Part shown: in pieces, positions 8,141 to 20,044 of the stretch
Layout: each line of letters starts with the position of its first letter
How positions within the stretch are numbered: the stretch's first letter is position 1
NCBI GenBank assembly: GCA_003428585.1
Contig: QVQC01000032.1
Coordinates: 102,583-166,582, forward strand
Source: Nioella halotolerans
GTDB taxonomy: Bacteria; Pseudomonadota; Alphaproteobacteria; Rhodobacterales; Rhodobacteraceae
Direction: 5' to 3'
Length of the DNA stretch: 64,000 nt
Position numbers and translations under genes: made by a program
The notes under the pieces: model-generated
Database searches by the model: none
What the model saw: only the letters and a program-made list of their open reading frames with translations
Told to the model about the DNA's origin: nothing

Positions 8141-9745
8141 ATGAAACTTGTATCCAGGATCATCACCGGCTCGGCGGACTTCGCCACCAACCGCGCCACG
8201 CATCTCGACGCCTTGGCCGAGGTGCGCGCGGCGGCCGAGGCGGCGGAACAGGGCGGCGGCGACAAGGCCCGCACCCGGCACCTGTCGCGCGGCAAGATGC
8301 TGCCGCGTGATCGGGTGGCGAACCTGCTCGACCCCGGCTCTCCGTTTCTGGAGGTGGGCGCGACGGCCGGGCACGGCATGTATGACGGGGCCGCGCCCGG
8401 CGGCGGCGCGATCGCGGGCATCGGCCGGGTGCATGGGCAGGAGGTTATGGTGGTCTGCAACGACGCCACCGTGAAGGGCGGAACCTATTTCCCGATCACC
8501 GTCAAGAAGCACCTGCGCGCGCAGGAGATCGCGGAGCAGAACAACCTTCCTTGCATCTACCTCGTGGATTCGGGCGGCGCCAACCTGCCGCAGCAGGACG
8601 AGGTCTTTCCCGACCGCGACCATTTCGGGCGCATCTTCTACAATCAGGCCAACATGTCGGCCAAGGGCATTCCGCAGATCGCGGTGGTCATGGGGTCTTG
8701 CACGGCGGGCGGGGCCTACGTGCCGGCGATGTCGGACGTCACCATCATCGTGAAGCAACAGGGGACGATCTTCCTGGCCGGCCCGCCGCTGGTCAAGGCC
8801 GCGATCGGCGAGGTGGTGACGGCCGAGGATCTGGGCGGCGGCGACGTGCATACGCGCCTGTCGGGCGTGGCCGATTACCTGGCCGAGGATGATGACCACG
8901 CGCTCGCCCTCGCGCGGCAAGCGGTGGCGGGGTTCAACCGCACCCGGCCCGCAACGGTGGATTGGCAAAGCCCCGAGGATCCGGCCTACGACCCCGAGGA
9001 GATCCTCGGCGTCGTGCCGGCCAGCCTGACCACGCCCTACGATATCCGCGAGGTCATCGCGCGGGTGGTGGATGGCAGCCGCTTCGACGAATTCAAGGCG
9101 CGGTTCGGCGAGACCATCGTGACCGGCTTTGCGCATGTCATGGGTTGCCCGGTAGGGATCGTGGCCAATAACGGGGTGCTCTACAGCGAAAGTGCCGCGA
9201 AAGCCGCGCATTTCATCGAGCTGTGCAGCCAGAGGAATATTCCGCTGGTCTTCCTGCAGAACATCACCGGCTTCATGGTCGGCCGGAAATACGAGGCCGA
9301 GGGGATCGCGCGGCACGGCGCCAAGATGGTGACGGCGGTGGCCACCACGAAGGTGCCCAAGATCACCATGCTGGTCGGCGGCTCTTTCGGCGCCGGGAAC
9401 TACGGCATGGCGGGGCGCGCCTATAGCCCGCGCTTCCTGTGGACCTGGCCCAGTTCGCGGATTTCCGTGATGGGCGGCGCGCAGGCGGCGGGCGTGCTGG
9501 CGACCGTCAAACGCGACGCGATCGAGCGGGCGGGCGGCAGCTGGTCGGCGGAGGAAGAGGCGGAATTCAAGCGCCCGACGCTGGACATGTTCGAGCACCA
9601 GTCGCACCCGCTCTATGCCTCGGCGCGGCTTTGGGATGACGGGGTGATCGACCCGCGCAAGACGCGGCAGACGCTGTTCCTGTCGCTGTCGGCGGCGCTC
9701 AATGCCCCGATCGAGGAGACGCGCTTCGGCGTGTTCCGGATGTGA
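8141..9745 (+). CDS. mccB: Methylcrotonyl-CoA carboxylase, carboxyltransferase (beta) subunit
   Basis: It transfers the carboxyl group from carboxybiotin to 3-methylcrotonyl-CoA, giving 3-methylglutaconyl-CoA. The 534-residue carboxyltransferase has two crotonase-like halves, with oxyanion segments [18 protein letters not shown] and [19 protein letters not shown], as in MCC beta subunits. The start at 8141 is preferred because GGAG lies at 8131 and MKLVS begins the conserved region; a TTG at 8123 is possible. It works with mccA downstream, the two being separated by an ASCH-domain gene. Confidence 0.94.
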   Translation: MKLVSRIITGSADFATNRATHLDALAEVRAAAEAAEQGGGDKARTRHLSRGKMLPRDRVANLLDPGSPFLEVGATAGHGMYDGAAPGGGAIAGIGRVHGQEVMVVCNDATVKGGTYFPITVKKHLRAQEIAEQNNLPCIYLVDSGGANLPQQDEVFPDRDHFGRIFYNQANMSAKGIPQIAVVMGSCTAGGAYVPAMSDVTIIVKQQGTIFLAGPPLVKAAIGEVVTAEDLGGGDVHTRLSGVADYLAEDDDHALALARQAVAGFNRTRPATVDWQSPEDPAYDPEEILGVVPASLTTPYDIREVIARVVDGSRFDEFKARFGETIVTGFAHVMGCPVGIVANNGVLYSESAAKAAHFIELCSQRNIPLVFLQNITGFMVGRKYEAEGIARHGAKMVTAVATTKVPKITMLVGGSFGAGNYGMAGRAYSPRFLWTWPSSRISVMGGAQAAGVLATVKRDAIERAGGSWSAEEEAEFKRPTLDMFEHQSHPLYASARLWDDGVIDPRKTRQTLFLSLSAALNAPIEETRFGVFRM

Positions 9746-9752
9746 GGCCGGG

Positions 9753-10171
9753 ATGAGCAAGAAAACCCTGCAAGAGATCATCGACCAGAACCCGGAGGCC
9801 GAAACCTTCCGCTTCGGTGACAGCGAAGATTTGTGCAACAGAATCCTCGCGCTCGTCCGCGCGGGCAAGAAGACCGCAACCTGCGAGGCGATGCGCGCTT
9901 ACACCGAGGGGGGCGATGCCTTCCCCGAGGTCGGGCGGCGGGACATCGCGCTCAACTGGGACGGGACACCGGCAATGATGCTGGAAACGGTCGAGGTGAC
10001 GACGCGCCGCTTCGACGAGATGGACGACGAGTTCGTGGCCGCCCAGGGCGAATTCCGCGATCTCGCCCACTGGCGCAAGGGGTATCGCGCCTATTTCACC
10101 CGCAACGGCGGCTTTTCGGAAGACATGGAAATCATGTGCGAACGGTTCCGCATGGTGGAGGATTACGCCTG

Positions 10172-10172
<1 letters not shown>
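9753..10172 (+). CDS. ASCH-domain protein
   Basis: A 139-residue protein fitting the ASCH domain, a PUA-related beta-barrel with predicted RNA or modified-nucleoside binding. The segments LALVRAGKKTATCEA (about 30-45) and ETVEVTTRRFDEMDDEFV match the family pattern, including the G-K-K-T loop. Some ASCH proteins are ribonucleases or N4-acetylcytidine amidohydrolases, so nucleic-acid activity is possible. It begins eight bases after mccB and its stop overlaps the mccA start by one base, so it is co-translated with the carboxylase subunits. The reason for that placement is not known. Confidence 0.78.
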
Positions 10173-12132
<1,960 letters not shown>

Positions 12133-12136
<4 letters not shown>

Positions 12137-12792
12137 TCCGCCTGCATCACGTGCCGCAAAGCCGCTCGATGCGGGTGCTGTGGTTGTTGAACGAGCTGGG
12201 CGTGCCCTACGAGGTGCAGGTCTGGCCGTTCGACAAGACACTGCGCTCGGACGATTATCGCAGCCGAAACCCCGCCGGCCGGGTGCCGGCGCTGGAGATC
12301 GACGGGACCTGCTGGTGGGAAAGCGGCGCCATCACCGAACTTCTGTGCGAGCGGTTCCCGGAGGCGGGCATGGGCCGTGCGCCGGGCCACCCGGACCGCG
12401 CGCAATGGTTGATCTGGGTGCATTTCGCCGAGACGATCAGCCAGCATGTCGCGGCGCTGACGCAGCAGCACATCATGCTGCGCGCGGATGCGATGCGCAG
12501 CGCAACGGTGATGCAACTGGAGGCCAAGCGGCTGGAAAAGTGTTTTGCCGCCATTGACGGGCGGCTTTCGGGCCGCGACCTTCTGCTGGACGGCGGGTTT
12601 TCCGCCGCCGATATCTCGGTTGGGCAGGCCGTCTACATGGCCCGGCATTTCGCACGGATCGAGCCGTTTCCGGCGCTTCAGGGCTGGTACGAGCGGATCA
12701 CCGCGCGGCCCGGTTTCGCGCTGGCCTGCCCGAACGAGGCGCAGGCCCGGATTTACACGCAGGCGTTCTACGCGCCGTGGGAGGGGACATGA
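12133..12792 (+). CDS. Glutathione S-transferase family protein
   Basis: A 219-residue GST fold. The N-terminal thioredoxin-like domain has HHVPQSRSMRVLWLLNELG with the cis-Pro segment NPAGRVPALEIDG and the glutathione-binding WWESGAI. The helical C-terminal domain includes LLLDGGFSAADISVGQA, the usual N-capping box motif. Substrate is unknown; catalysis would use a Ser in the first helix region (SRSMR) rather than Tyr. It overlaps both neighbours by four bases (ATGA), so it is fully embedded in the leucine operon, where it may act on a CoA-thioester or a reactive intermediate. That role is inference. Confidence 0.85.
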
Positions 12793-13643
12793 GCGACCCG
12801 GTTGAAATCTTCGAGGTCGGCCCGCGCGACGGGCTTCAGAACGAGGCGCGCCAGATCCCGACGGCCGAAAAGGTCGCGCTGGTCGATTGCCTTGGCCGCG
12901 CCGGGTTTCACCGGATCGAGGTGGCAAGCTTCGTCAGCCCGAAATGGGTGCCGCAGATGGCCGACTCGGCGCAGGTGCTGGCCGGGATCACCCGCGCGCC
13001 GGGCGTGTCCTACGCCGCGCTGACCCCCAACATGCAAGGCTACGAACGTGCGAAAGAAGCGCGGGCCGACGAGATCGCGATCTTCGCCTCGGCCAGCGAA
13101 GGGTTCTCGAAGGCCAATATCAACGCCACGATCGAGGAAAGCATAACCCGCTTCGTGCCCGTGGCGCAGGCCGCACGGGCCGATGGCATCCCGGTGCGCG
13201 GCTATATCTCCTGCGTGACCGACTGCCCCTTCGACGGGCCGGTGGCGCCGGGCGACGTGGCCCGCGTGGCCGCGACTCTGCGCAACATGGGGTGCTACGA
13301 GATCTCGCTCGGCGATACGATCGGGCAGGGGCGTCCGGAAACCGTCGACGCGATGCTGGCTGCCGTACTGGAGTGCTGCGCGCCGGAGGAACTGGCCGGG
13401 CATTTCCACGACACGGGCGGCAAGGCGCTGGCCAATATCGAGGTGTCGCTGGCGCGCGGGCTGCGGGTTTTCGACGCCGCCGTCGGCGGGCTTGGCGGCT
13501 GCCCCTACGCGCCGGGCGCGGCGGGCAATGTGGCGACAGAAGCGGTCGCGGCGCGGCTGGCGGAACTGGGCCATGAGACGGGGCTCGACCAGACCGTTCT
13601 GGCCGAGGCCAGCGCCATGGCACGGGCGATGAGGAAAGGGTAA
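12789..13643 (+). CDS. mvaB: Hydroxymethylglutaryl-CoA lyase
   Basis: It cleaves HMG-CoA to acetyl-CoA and acetoacetate, the final step of leucine breakdown. The 284-residue TIM-barrel enzyme shows EVGPRDGLQNE at the N terminus, the metal-binding HFHDTGGKAL (about 200) and the signature GGLGGCPYAPGAAGN with the catalytic cysteine. The ATG at 12789 overlaps the GST stop by four bases. Its presence beside mccA/mccB and ivd completes the route, apart from a separate acetoacetate-activating enzyme that is not in view. Confidence 0.94.
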   Translation: MSDPVEIFEVGPRDGLQNEARQIPTAEKVALVDCLGRAGFHRIEVASFVSPKWVPQMADSAQVLAGITRAPGVSYAALTPNMQGYERAKEARADEIAIFASASEGFSKANINATIEESITRFVPVAQAARADGIPVRGYISCVTDCPFDGPVAPGDVARVAATLRNMGCYEISLGDTIGQGRPETVDAMLAAVLECCAPEELAGHFHDTGGKALANIEVSLARGLRVFDAAVGGLGGCPYAPGAAGNVATEAVAARLAELGHETGLDQTVLAEASAMARAMRKG

Positions 13644-13646
13644 GGC

Positions 13647-14429
13647 GTGGAGACCATTGATATTTCCGTGGACGGGCGCGGGGTGGCCGTACTCATGCTG
13701 GACCGGCCGGAAAAGCACAACGCGCTGTCGGCGCAGATGATCGCGGAGGTGACCGAGGCGGCGGAGCGGCTGGGCCGCGACCCGGCGGTGCGGGTCGTGG
13801 TGTTGACGGGCAGCGGCAAGAGCTTTTGCGCGGGTGGCGATCTGGGTTGGATGAAGGAACAGATGGGGGCCGATGCCGCCACCCGCGCCGCGGAGGCGCG
13901 CAAGCTGGCCGAGATGTTGGGCGCTCTGGACCGGATGCCCAAGCCGCTGATCGGGCGGGTGCAGGGGCAGGCTTTCGGTGGCGGAATCGGCATGATGTCG
14001 GTCTGCGACGTGGCCGTCGGGATCGAGGGCGCGAAATTCGGGCTGACGGAAACCCGTCTTGGCCTGATCCCGGCCACGATCGGGCCCTACGTGGTGGCGC
14101 GGATGGGCGCGGCGCGGGCGCGGCGCGTCTTCATGTCGGCGCGAATTTTCGAGGCGGACGAGGCGGTTACGCTTGGCCTTCTGGCACGGGCGGTGGCGCC
14201 GGACGATCTCGACGCGGCGGTGGAGGCGGAAATCGAGCCCTACCTTGCCTGCGCGCCGGGCGCGGTGGCGCGGGCCAAGGCGCTGGTCGCCAAGCTGGAG
14301 CCGCGGGTCGATGACGCCGTGGTGGCGCTGACCATCGACGCGCTTGTCGACGCTTGGGAAAGCGAGGAAGCGCCGGAGGGCGTTGCAGCGTTTTTCGAAA
14401 AGCGAAAGCCACGCTGGCAAGAGGGATAG
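13647..14429 (+). CDS. Enoyl-CoA hydratase family, probable methylglutaconyl-CoA hydratase
   Basis: A 260-residue crotonase-fold enzyme starting at GTG three bases after mvaB. The oxyanion-hole segments are KSFCAGGDLGWMKEQ and QGQAFGGGIGMMSVCDVAVG. The catalytic glutamate region ETRLGLIPATIGPYV is in the expected position. The operon lacks any other candidate for hydrating 3-methylglutaconyl-CoA to HMG-CoA, so this role is inferred from context; the fold itself is certain. It is the last gene of the leucine operon. Confidence 0.85.
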   Translation: METIDISVDGRGVAVLMLDRPEKHNALSAQMIAEVTEAAERLGRDPAVRVVVLTGSGKSFCAGGDLGWMKEQMGADAATRAAEARKLAEMLGALDRMPKPLIGRVQGQAFGGGIGMMSVCDVAVGIEGAKFGLTETRLGLIPATIGPYVVARMGAARARRVFMSARIFEADEAVTLGLLARAVAPDDLDAAVEAEIEPYLACAPGAVARAKALVAKLEPRVDDAVVALTIDALVDAWESEEAPEGVAAFFEKRKPRWQEG

Positions 14430-14605
14430 GGCCGCCGCGCGCCTCGTCGCGGTCGCCCATCCGCGGGGCGCGTCGCGGTGGCCGGTCGGCGCGGACGGGC
14501 AGGGGGCCGGGACGGGCGCTGCCGCCGCGCCTTGCGCCCGTCCCCCCCCGAGACAGTCGCGCCAAGCGGGGGCCAATACGAAAGTGGCGGCGCATCGGCT
14601 GCAAT

Positions 14606-14636
14606 AGCGGCGCCGGCCCGGGCTGCGCTGTTTTTT
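14606..14636 (+). terminator. Candidate Rho-independent terminator of the leucine operon
   Basis: A GC-rich imperfect hairpin (14606-14629, outer bases AGCG/CGCT with mismatches inside) is followed by six T at 14631-14636. It is in the right place to end transcription after the hydratase gene. The stem is imperfect, so this is tentative. Confidence 0.35.
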
Positions 14637-14671
14637 CCCGTTCGGGATGCCCGTGATGCGTCCGGGTTCGG

Positions 14672-14699
14672 TTGACCCCCGGGCGGTGCGGCCCTAAAC
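14672..14699 (+). promoter_or_regulatory. Candidate sigma-70 promoter of the nuo operon
   Basis: TTGACC at 14672-14677, a 16-base spacer, then CTAAAC at 14694-14699. The strong TTGAC and a weak CTA-containing -10 element resemble promoters described in Rhodobacter. It is the only good match in the gap before nuoA. Confidence 0.4.
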
Positions 14700-14785
14700 A
14701 CCATGGCAAGGGCGGCGCATGACAGATGCGCCGGCACCAGACCCGCGCCGGGGCATCCGGCGCCTGCGAGCCGAAGGAGCCAGCC

Positions 14786-15151
14786 TTGGAAGACCTGCTC
14801 AGGGATTATGCACCCGTCCTGATCTTTCTCGCCCTCGCCATCGGGCTGGGGATCGTCCTGATCCTTGCCGCCGTGGTTCTTGCGGTAAGCAACCCGGACC
14901 CCGAAAAGGTGTCGGCCTATGAATGCGGGTTCAACGCCTTCGATGACGCGCGGATGAAGTTCGACGTGCGCTTTTACCTCGTGTCGATCCTGTTCATCAT
15001 CTTTGACCTCGAAATCGCCTTCCTGTTTCCGTGGGGCGTCGCCTTCCCGACAATGTCGGATGCCGGCTTCTGGTCGATGATGATATTCCTTGCCGTGCTG
15101 ACCATCGGCTTTGCCTACGAATGGAAGAAAGGGGCGCTCGAATGGGAGTGA
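14786..15151 (+). CDS. nuoA: NADH-quinone oxidoreductase subunit A
   Basis: A membrane subunit of respiratory complex I, 121 residues with three membrane helices. The conserved loop [20 protein letters not shown] between helices 1 and 2 is diagnostic and holds the cysteine of the quinone-site loop. I place the start at TTG 14786, six bases after AAGGAG at 14774-14779; the product then begins at [10 protein letters not shown], which gives the usual family length. A longer frame from 14726 lacks support. It is the first of 14 nuo genes. Confidence 0.93.
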   Translation: MEDLLRDYAPVLIFLALAIGLGIVLILAAVVLAVSNPDPEKVSAYECGFNAFDDARMKFDVRFYLVSILFIIFDLEIAFLFPWGVAFPTMSDAGFWSMMIFLAVLTIGFAYEWKKGALEWE

Positions 15152-15675
15152 TGACCGGGGCCAATACCGCCGGAGCGGACAAGGACGTGGCCACCCAGAC
15201 CCTGAACGCGGAGCTGCAGGACAAGGGGTTCCTGCTGACGACCGCCGATGACCTGATCAACTGGGCGCGTACCGGAAGCCTGCACTGGATGACCTTCGGG
15301 CTGGCCTGTTGCGCGGTCGAGATGATGCACACCTCGATGCCGCGCTACGATGGCGAACGGTTCGGGATCGCCCCGCGCGCCTCCCCGCGCCAGTCCGACG
15401 TGATGATCGTGGCCGGCACGTTGACCAACAAGATGGCGCCCGCGCTGCGCAAGGTCTATGACCAGATGCCGGAGCCGCGCTACGTGATCAGTATGGGGTC
15501 TTGCGCCAATGGCGGCGGCTACTACCACTATAGTTATTCCGTGGTGCGCGGCTGCGACCGGATCATCCCGGTCGACCTTTACGTGCCGGGCTGCCCGCCG
15601 ACCGCCGAAGCGCTGCTTTACGGGTTGCTGCAATTGCAGCGAAAGATCCGCCGCACCGGCACCATTACCCGCTGA
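15142..15675 (+). CDS. nuoB: NADH-quinone oxidoreductase subunit B
   Basis: The peripheral complex I subunit that carries iron-sulfur cluster N2 at the end of the electron path. It has 177 residues, and the N2 ligands are visible as the tandem cysteines in [10 protein letters not shown], then MGSCANGGG and [14 protein letters not shown]. It overlaps the nuoA end by ten bases if it starts at ATG 15142; an in-frame ATG at 15151 would give one base of overlap. Confidence 0.97.
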   Translation: MGVMTGANTAGADKDVATQTLNAELQDKGFLLTTADDLINWARTGSLHWMTFGLACCAVEMMHTSMPRYDGERFGIAPRASPRQSDVMIVAGTLTNKMAPALRKVYDQMPEPRYVISMGSCANGGGYYHYSYSVVRGCDRIIPVDLYVPGCPPTAEALLYGLLQLQRKIRRTGTITR

Positions 15676-15702
15676 GGGCCGCACGCCCCGAGGAGACATG
15701 CG

Positions 15703-16317
15703 ATGAGCGACGACACGCTGCGCGAACTGGCCGAGGTGATCACCCTCAAGCACGGGGATGCCGTCGTGGGCACGGAAATCACCCACGGCGAATTGACGGT
15801 GGAGATCACGCTGGCCGCGATTCCGGCCTTCATCGACTTCCTGAAGACCGACATGGCCTGCCGGTTCTCCACGCTGGTCGATATCACGGCGGTGGATTAC
15901 CCGAGCCGCGAGAAGCGCTTCGAGATGGTGTGGCACTTCCTGTCTATGTATCAGAACCACCGCATCCGGGTGAAATGCCCGGTGCGCGAAGATGACGTGG
16001 TGCCCTCGATCACCGGCGTCTTCCCGTCCGCCAACTGGTTCGAGCGGGAGGTTTACGACATGTATGGCATCCTGTTCTCGGGCCACCCGGACCTGCGCCG
16101 CATCCTGACCGATTACGGGTTTCGCGGCCATCCGCTGCGCAAGGATTTCCCGACCACAGGCTATACCGAGCTGCGCTATGACGAGGCGCTGAAACGCGTG
16201 GTCTACGAACCGGTCAAGCTGGTGCAGGAATACCGCCAGTTCGATTTCATGAGCCCGTGGGAAGGGGCCGATTACATCCTGCCGGGTGACGACAAACCCG
16301 GGGCCGCGAAAGGCTGA
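15703..16317 (+). CDS. nuoC: NADH-quinone oxidoreductase subunit C
   Basis: A 204-residue peripheral-arm subunit (30-kDa subunit). The family signature [21 protein letters not shown] is present (around residues 110-130), followed by [11 protein letters not shown]. It is separate from nuoD here, not fused as in E. coli. GAGGAGA precedes the start. Between it and nuoD lies an unexpected sulfotransferase-type gene. Confidence 0.96.
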   Translation: MSDDTLRELAEVITLKHGDAVVGTEITHGELTVEITLAAIPAFIDFLKTDMACRFSTLVDITAVDYPSREKRFEMVWHFLSMYQNHRIRVKCPVREDDVVPSITGVFPSANWFEREVYDMYGILFSGHPDLRRILTDYGFRGHPLRKDFPTTGYTELRYDEALKRVVYEPVKLVQEYRQFDFMSPWEGADYILPGDDKPGAAKG

Positions 16318-16325
16318 CCACTGGC

Positions 16326-17195
16326 ATGGCACAGGCAACGCTTCTTTACGGGATCGGCGCGGCGAAGGCGGGGACCACCTGGCTTTACCGCTACCTTGCC
16401 CGGCACCCCGAGGTGCGGCTGCCCGCCGTGAAGGAGCTGCATTATTTCGACACCTGTGAAACGGGCAAGTTCGAGCGGCAGGTGCAACGCATGACCCGCG
16501 AACGCCGCCGCCGCAAGGCGCGCCTGCCCACGGGCGATGCGAGGTTGGACAAGCGGCTGCAACGCGAGGTCTGGGCCTATACCGGATGGCTGAACGTGAT
16601 CCGCGGAGGCCGCAACGATGCCGGCTATCTCGGGTTTCTCAACCATGACGCGGGCGCGGCGCGGCTGGTGGGCGATATCACCCCGGCCTATGCGACCCTG
16701 TCGGAGGGGTCGTTCCGGCACATGGCGGGGCTGGCGCCGGCGACGCGCTTCGTCTTCCTGATGCGCGACCCGCTGGACCGGTTGTGGTCCAACATCCGCA
16801 TGGCGGCAACGCGCAAGGGCGGGGATTTCGCCGCAGACGCGGGCGCGCTTCTGGACAAGGTGCTGGGCGGTGGCGACCGGACGATGGCGGACCGCTGCGA
16901 TTATGCCGGAACACTGCGGCGGTTGGGGGTCGCGGTCGACCCGGCCACGGTGTTCACCGGGTTCTACGAGACGCTGTTCCAGCCGGGAACGCTGTCGCGG
17001 CTTTGCGGGTTCCTCGGCATTTCCGAGCGGCCTGCCGACAGTGAGGCGCGGGTGCTGGTGGGCAACGACCTGACGATGACAGAGGCGCAGCGCGCCCGCG
17101 CGATGGCGTGGCTGGCCCCTCAATACGACGCGGTGGCGCGGGCAATGGGCCCGCTGCCTGCCCGCTGGACGGATAACATGGAGGCGCTGGCATGA
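16326..17195 (+). CDS. Sulfotransferase family protein inside the nuo operon
   Basis: A 289-residue protein with the PAPS-binding elements of sulfotransferases: the 5'-phosphosulfate loop [16 protein letters not shown] at the N terminus and the 3'-phosphate motif [15 protein letters not shown] near residues 142-156. Such enzymes move sulfate from PAPS to a hydroxyl or amino group of a small molecule or polysaccharide; the acceptor cannot be read from sequence. It begins eight bases after nuoC and its stop overlaps nuoD (ATGA), so it is co-transcribed with complex I. No sulfur-activation genes are nearby. A complex I role is not expected from the family. Confidence 0.82.
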   Translation: MAQATLLYGIGAAKAGTTWLYRYLARHPEVRLPAVKELHYFDTCETGKFERQVQRMTRERRRRKARLPTGDARLDKRLQREVWAYTGWLNVIRGGRNDAGYLGFLNHDAGAARLVGDITPAYATLSEGSFRHMAGLAPATRFVFLMRDPLDRLWSNIRMAATRKGGDFAADAGALLDKVLGGGDRTMADRCDYAGTLRRLGVAVDPATVFTGFYETLFQPGTLSRLCGFLGISERPADSEARVLVGNDLTMTEAQRARAMAWLAPQYDAVARAMGPLPARWTDNMEALA

Positions 17196-18415
17196 TGGAT
17201 GGCGGCAAAGGCTTCGAGGACGCCCTGACGGGCGAACAGAAGATCCGGAATTTCAACATCAATTTCGGGCCGCAGCACCCGGCGGCGCATGGTGTGCTGC
17301 GGCTGGTGCTGGAACTGGACGGCGAGATCGTCGAACGGTGCGACCCGCATATCGGCCTGTTGCATCGCGGCACCGAGAAGCTGATGGAATCCCGCACCTA
17401 CCTGCAGAACCTGCCCTATTTCGACCGGCTCGATTACGTGGCGCCGATGAACCAGGAACACGCGTGGTGCCTGGCCATCGAGAAGCTGACAGGCGTCGAG
17501 GTGCCGCGCCGGGCGAGCCTGATCCGGGTGCTCTATTCGGAAATCGGGCGCATCCTGAACCACTTGCTGAACGTCACCACGCAAGCCATGGACGTGGGCG
17601 CGCTGACCCCGCCGCTATGGGGGTTCGAGGAACGCGAGAAGCTGATGGTGTTCTACGAACGGGCCTGCGGCGCGCGGCTGCACGCGGCCTATTTCCGCCC
17701 CGGAGGGGTGCATCAGGACCTGCCGCCGGAATTGCTGGACGATATCGAGGAATGGGCCGGGCATTTCCCAAATGTGCTGGATGATATCGACGGGTTGTTG
17801 ACGGAAAACCGCATCTTCAAGCAACGCAACGCCGATATCGGCGTGGTGAGCGAGGAGGAGATCCTCGACTGGGGCTTTTCCGGTGTCATGGTGCGCGGGT
17901 CGGGCCTGGCGTGGGATTTGCGCCGCGCGCAACCCTATGAATGCTACGACGAGTTCGAGTTCCAGATCCCCGTGGGCAAGAACGGCGATTGCTACGACCG
18001 CTACCTCGTGCGGATGGAGGAGATGCGCCAATCGCTTCGCATCATCCTGCAGGCGATCGAGAAGCTACGCGCCCCCGAGGGCCAGGGCGACGTGCTGGCG
18101 CGCGGCAAGATCACGCCACCCAGCCGGGGTGAGATGAAAACCTCGATGGAGGCGCTCATCCATCACTTCAAGCTGTATACCGAGGGTTTCCACGTTCCCG
18201 AGGGCGAGGTCTATGCCTCCGTCGAGGCGCCCAAGGGCGAATTCGGGGTCTACCTTGTCGCAGATGGCACCAACCGGCCCTACAAGGCCAAGATCCGGGC
18301 GCCGGGCTACCTGCATTTGCAGGCCATGGATCACGTCGCGGGCGGCCATCAACTGGCCGATGTCGCGGCCATCATCGGCACCATGGATGTCGTGTTCGGG
18401 GAGATTGACAGGTAA
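17192..18415 (+). CDS. nuoD: NADH-quinone oxidoreductase subunit D
   Basis: The 49-kDa subunit that forms the quinone-reduction chamber with NuoB. It has 407 residues. The conserved [20 protein letters not shown] at the N terminus includes the quinone-pocket histidine region, followed by [14 protein letters not shown] and ending FGEIDR. The start overlaps the sulfotransferase stop (ATGA). The stop TAATG shares one base with the next small ORF. Confidence 0.97.
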   Translation: MMDGGKGFEDALTGEQKIRNFNINFGPQHPAAHGVLRLVLELDGEIVERCDPHIGLLHRGTEKLMESRTYLQNLPYFDRLDYVAPMNQEHAWCLAIEKLTGVEVPRRASLIRVLYSEIGRILNHLLNVTTQAMDVGALTPPLWGFEEREKLMVFYERACGARLHAAYFRPGGVHQDLPPELLDDIEEWAGHFPNVLDDIDGLLTENRIFKQRNADIGVVSEEEILDWGFSGVMVRGSGLAWDLRRAQPYECYDEFEFQIPVGKNGDCYDRYLVRMEEMRQSLRIILQAIEKLRAPEGQGDVLARGKITPPSRGEMKTSMEALIHHFKLYTEGFHVPEGEVYASVEAPKGEFGVYLVADGTNRPYKAKIRAPGYLHLQAMDHVAGGHQLADVAAIIGTMDVVFGEIDR

Positions 18416-18588
18416 TGCTGAGCAATATCGGACTGCCGGGACTGCTTCTGGTCGGACTGATGTCCGGGGGCGGTCCCGGCATGATCGGGGTGTCGACGGT
18501 GCAGGTCTTGCAACCTTTGCCGATGGCAGGGCCTGCGCCGTGGATGATGCCGCTCGTGTCCGGCGCGACGCACGGGGCCGATCAGTGA
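18415..18588 (+). CDS. 57-residue ORF with a TatA-like N terminus
   Basis: This short ORF is coupled to nuoD (TAATG) and to the next gene (GTGA). Its product begins [16 protein letters not shown], nearly the same as the start of the true TatA at 49523 ([12 protein letters not shown]); over the first 24 bases 22 are identical between the two genes. After residue 16 it diverges into a Gly/Pro/Met-rich tail ending GATHGADQ, with no TatA hinge or amphipathic helix. It may be a small single-pass membrane protein or a remnant of a tatA duplication. Translation is supported by coupling only. Confidence 0.5.
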   Translation: MLSNIGLPGLLLVGLMSGGGPGMIGVSTVQVLQPLPMAGPAPWMMPLVSGATHGADQ

Positions 18589-18953
18589 GCCTCGCACTTC
18601 TCACGACGCTCTGCGGCGGGGTCACTGTGCTGATCCTCGGCGCGCTGTCGCTGGCCTTCTGGACCGATCCGGCCCGTGGCATGGCGCAGACCACGCATCG
18701 CCTCGAAACGCTGCCGCTTGTCATGGCCGACCGCTACGCCGCCTTCGCGGTGCTGGCGTTGGTCTTCACGATCTACGGCGATCTGAACGTCCTTATCGCC
18801 CTTTTCGCCGTCTGCGCCTTCATGGGCTTTGCCGACGGCGTGATCTATGCCCGCGCCGGGCATCCGCACATGAAACACACGATCTCGGGCGTGCTGTCCT
18901 CGGTGGCGCTTGCCATCGCCGCCGCCGCCCGTTTGACCCAAGGAGCCAGCTAA
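18585..18953 (+). CDS. Small integral membrane protein of the nuo operon
   Basis: A 122-residue protein starting at GTG, overlapping the preceding short ORF by four bases. Hydrophobic stretches suggest four membrane helices (about 3-26, 50-68, 70-90 and 100-116), with the short charged loop [12 protein letters not shown] before the last. I do not recognise the family. It shares a base with the nuoE start (TAATG), so it is tightly built into the operon, and a role near the complex I membrane arm is possible but unproven. Confidence 0.65.
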   Translation: MSLALLTTLCGGVTVLILGALSLAFWTDPARGMAQTTHRLETLPLVMADRYAAFAVLALVFTIYGDLNVLIALFAVCAFMGFADGVIYARAGHPHMKHTISGVLSSVALAIAAAARLTQGAS

Positions 18954-19987
18954 TGCTTCGCCGCCTGTCCCAAGACCAGCCCGACAGCTTTGCCTTTACC
19001 CCTGCCAACCTGGAATGGGCGCGGGCGCAGATCACCAAGTACCCGGAGGGGCGGCAGGCCTCGGCGATCATCCCGCTTCTGTGGCGCGCGCAGGAACAGG
19101 AAGGCTGGCTGACGCGGCCGGCAATCGAATACGTGGCCGAGATGCTGGGCATGGAATATATCCGCGCCTTGGAAGTGGCCACGTTCTACTTCATGTTCCA
19201 ATTGCAGCCGGTGGGCAGCATCGCGCATGTGCAGGTCTGCGGTACACTAAGCTGCATGATCTGCGGCGCCGAGGACCTGATCGCCGTCTGCCGCGACAAG
19301 ATCGCCGCCGAGCCGCACGCCCTGTCGCCAGATGGCAAGTTCTCGTGGGAAGAGGTCGAATGCCTCGGCGCCTGTTCCAACGCACCGATGGTGCAGATCG
19401 GCAAGGATTACTACGAGGATCTGACGACGGAGAAATTCGCGTGGCTGCTCGATGAACTGGCCGCCGGCCGGGTGCCGACGCCGGGGCCGCAGAACGGGCG
19501 CTACGTATCGGAACCCGAGGGCGGATTGACCTCGCTTGCGGAATACGAGGCAGGGCGTGATCCGCTGAACGCCTCTGCGCGGCTGGCCACCGATATCGGC
19601 GACACGGTGAAACGTATCGACGGCACGGAGGTGCCGCTGCTGACGCCATGGGGCAAGCAATCAGGTTGCGCGGAGGCGGCCGAGGCTGCCCCTGTCGCGG
19701 CCGAGAAGGCCGAGCACTGTGGCTCCCCCGCCGCCGAGGTTGCGGAAGCCGAGCCCGAGCGTCTGTCCGCCCCGCGCGCGGGGCGCGCCGCCGACGATCT
19801 CAAGAAGATCACCGGCGTCGGGCCGAAGCTGGAGGCGCTGCTGAACGAGATGGGCTTCTACCATTACGACCAGATCGCCGCATGGGGGCCCGCAGAAATC
19901 GCGTGGGTCGATGCGCGGCTGACGTTCAAGGGCCGGATCGAGCGCGATGACTGGGTGGCGCAGGCGACCGAGTTGGCCGGCAACTGA
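18953..19987 (+). CDS. nuoE: NADH-quinone oxidoreductase subunit E with C-terminal helix-hairpin-helix extension
   Basis: The 24-kDa complex I subunit, holding the [2Fe-2S] cluster N1a. The cluster ligands are CGTLSC and, further on, CLGAC (C-x4-C and C-x3-C). At 344 residues it is much longer than the roughly 170-240 usual for NuoE. After about residue 230 there is an Ala/Glu-rich linker, then from about residue 281 a helix-hairpin-helix domain ([19 protein letters not shown], then [10 protein letters not shown]). Two downstream genes carry the same domain. Long NuoE forms are known in Rhodobacter relatives. Confidence 0.93.
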   Translation: MLRRLSQDQPDSFAFTPANLEWARAQITKYPEGRQASAIIPLLWRAQEQEGWLTRPAIEYVAEMLGMEYIRALEVATFYFMFQLQPVGSIAHVQVCGTLSCMICGAEDLIAVCRDKIAAEPHALSPDGKFSWEEVECLGACSNAPMVQIGKDYYEDLTTEKFAWLLDELAAGRVPTPGPQNGRYVSEPEGGLTSLAEYEAGRDPLNASARLATDIGDTVKRIDGTEVPLLTPWGKQSGCAEAAEAAPVAAEKAEHCGSPAAEVAEAEPERLSAPRAGRAADDLKKITGVGPKLEALLNEMGFYHYDQIAAWGPAEIAWVDARLTFKGRIERDDWVAQATELAGN

Positions 19988-20044
19988 CAGGCGGCCGGGC
20001 TGGTCCGGGCGCCGTATCCATAACGGCCAGTGCAGGAGGGCGCG

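Larger units (their letters stand above)
14430..14785. other. 356-base gap between the leucine operon and the nuo operon
   Basis: No credible gene is seen; frames here are GC-driven Arg/Ala-rich translations. The region holds a terminator-like hairpin with a T-run (about 14606-14636), a sigma-70-type promoter candidate (14672-14699) and the AAGGAG ribosome site of nuoA (14774-14779). The leader between promoter and nuoA is about 80 bases. Confidence 0.5.

Noticed and set aside
7589-9868. 759-codon minus-strand ORF opposite mccB
   Set aside because: It covers the certain mccB gene, and the product is compositionally biased with no family features.
18415-18588. A second functional TatA
   Set aside because: Only the N-terminal membrane-helix start matches; the hinge and amphipathic helix needed for TatA are missing.
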